The notes under the pieces: generated by a model
The model's input: only the letters and a program-made list of their open reading frames with translations
What the model was told of the DNA's origin: nothing
The model's database searches: none
Source: an uncultured Prevotella sp.
GTDB taxonomy: Bacteria; Bacteroidota; Bacteroidia; Bacteroidales; Bacteroidaceae
Direction of reading: 5' to 3'
DNA length: 64,000 nucleotides
Assembly: GCA_900316015.1 (NCBI GenBank)
Contig: ONBG01000005.1
Coordinates: 3,740-67,739 of the forward strand
Part shown: one piece after another, positions 63,028 to 64,000 of the stretch
How the letters are laid out: every line of letters begins with the position of its first letter
How positions within the stretch are numbered: the stretch's first letter is position 1
Program-made: the position numbers and the translations under genes

Positions 63028-64000
63028 AACTTCTAAAGCTTATATTTCTATTAGGGATGTTCTTTGTCTCTACCATGGGCAATGCCTGTACATCTGCTAT
63101 CATCTCCGGGAGATTGACGGCAGACGGAAGACCTATATTGTGGAAGTCGCGGGATACTGAAACTTGGGCAAACAGTATTGGATATTATCAAGGGACTAAG
63201 TATCGTTACATAGCTATTGTTGATAGCAAGGAATATACAAGTCCTCATGAAGTATGGGGCGGGACTAATGAAGCTGGTTTCTCGATCATAAATACTTTGT
63301 CTTATAACCTAACAGGCGACAAAGAAAACAAAGACTGGCATCACAATGGCGTTATCATGAAAATGGCCTTGGAGAGTTGTGCTACCATTGCAGAGTTTAA
63401 ACATCTATTGGACACTCTCTCCCGCCCAATGCATGTTGCGAGTAATTATGGGGTCATTGATGCAAAAGGAGGAGCTGCTTACTTTGAGGTTGGATCTACT
63501 CATTATACTTTTTGGGATGTCAACCAGTCTGAAGAGGGTTTCCTCGTAAGAACGAATTTTTCCTTCAGCGGGAAAGAGAATCATGGGTTGGGCTATGTCC
63601 GTTATGAGGAGGCATACCATCAAATTCACCTTCAAAGCGTATCTCAAAACATCACGCCACAATGGCTTCTTCAAAGACTATCCCGTTCATTCCGTAATCC
63701 TCTCATGGGCATTGATTTAACAAGTGGTCATTACAATTCACCCCAAACAAAAGGATGGTTTGTCGAGCAAGACTTTATCGCCCGCAGGACATCTTCATGT
63801 GCAGTAGCCATCCAAGGGGTGAAGCCGGCAGAAAGTCCAGAATTAACTACAATGTGGGTGGTATTGGGATATCCACCTGTCACGCCTGTAGTTCCAGTAT
63901 GGGTGAAAGATGCATACCTAATCCCACGAATCTTAGGATATAACGATGATATAAAGACTTCGCTTTCATCGTGGAAAGCTCACCAACTACAGCAAAAGGT
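63024..64000 (+). CDS. Exported Ntn amide hydrolase (C45/penicillin acylase-like), runs off right edge
   Basis: 325 codons are inside the window and no stop is reached. The signal peptide ends at Ala21 (LLGMFFVSTMGNA), so signal peptidase would expose Cys22 as the N-terminal nucleophile, the key residue of N-terminal-nucleophile hydrolases (CTSAIISGRLTADGRPILW). A second landmark is VWGGTNEAGFSIINTLSY. The family includes C45 acyltransferases, choloylglycine/penicillin acylases and C69 dipeptidases, all of which act on amide bonds, so the assignment is to the superfamily. The start overlaps the transporter stop (ATGA), so it belongs to the amino-sugar operon. Substrate is unknown. Confidence 0.78.
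   Translation, partial: MKLLKLIFLLGMFFVSTMGNACTSAIISGRLTADGRPILWKSRDTETWANSIGYYQGTKYRYIAIVDSKEYTSPHEVWGGTNEAGFSIINTLSYNLTGDKENKDWHHNGVIMKMALESCATIAEFKHLLDTLSRPMHVASNYGVIDAKGGAAYFEVGSTHYTFWDVNQSEEGFLVRTNFSFSGKENHGLGYVRYEEAYHQIHLQSVSQNITPQWLLQRLSRSFRNPLMGIDLTSGHYNSPQTKGWFVEQDFIARRTSSCAVAIQGVKPAESPELTTMWVVLGYPPVTPVVPVWVKDAYLIPRILGYNDDIKTSLSSWKAHQLQQK

Noticed and set aside
1-64000. CRISPR arrays, tRNA or rRNA genes, and insertion sequences
   Set aside because: No regular short repeats with spacers, no tRNA cloverleaf in the gaps, and no transposase with terminal repeats were seen by eye; a tRNAscan/ISfinder run would be decisive.

Overview
The window reads as chromosomal DNA of a member of the Bacteroidota, most likely a Prevotella-like Bacteroidales. 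The signs are two SusC/SusD loci each with an ECF sigma factor and a FecR anti-sigma factor, the type IX secretion translocon SprA/Sov directly after ruvA, few clear Shine-Dalgarno sequences, and several promoters of the Bacteroidota TTTG / TAnnTTTG type. Species assignment is inference; no rRNA or tRNA gene was seen.

Layout. 1-360 holds the first codons of an ECF sigma factor and a small basic exported protein. 600-2020 is decaying DNA: a DUF1016/YhcG-like nuclease with one in-frame amber codon, and a truncated WYL-type regulator. 2022-3289 has no convincing gene but carries iterated AGGTTGACA units and two identical 16-bp interrupted palindromes. 3290-9395 is a metal-efflux operon (His-rich exported protein, CzcA-like pump, CzcC-like outer-membrane channel, CzcB-like adaptor). 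9498-27403 is mostly housekeeping: ruvA, sprA, nadB, a PH-like membrane protein, dacB, an MscS channel, mutY, a lipoprotein, and an acyl-CoA dehydrogenase with both electron-transfer flavoprotein subunits.

27733-38143 is a first glycan-utilisation locus: SusC and SusD, a serine-type sulfatase, an ECF/FecR pair, and an exported protein with two CE12-type esterase domains. A candidate structured RNA (34448-34574) lies in its 500-bp gap. 38148-46527 is a conserved block: dnaG, a YbjN/TPR-like protein, queD, queE, a cardiolipin synthase, then an exported NlpC/P60 peptidase and an exported dipeptide epimerase that fit murein-peptide processing. After an outer-membrane protein and a frameshifted transglutaminase-like remnant comes the second locus (47884 to the right edge): ECF sigma, FecR, SusC, SusD, a ceramidase-like amidase, two GH20 hexosaminidases, a MurQ-like etherase, a BadF/MurK-like kinase, a FucP/NagP-type transporter and an N-terminal-nucleophile amide hydrolase running off the window.

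How the parts fit. In both loci the SusC protein has an N-terminal STN signalling domain, the partner expected for FecR/ECF signalling. The second locus looks like a complete route for N-acyl amino sugars: outer-membrane uptake, periplasmic hexosaminidases and amidases, inner-membrane transport, phosphorylation and lactyl-ether cleavage. The murQ, kinase and transporter set resembles the MurTKQ system of Tannerella forsythia, so salvage of MurNAc-containing peptidoglycan fragments is the leading idea. The combination with SusCD, a ceramidase-like protein and a divergent MurQ is the most interesting part of the window.
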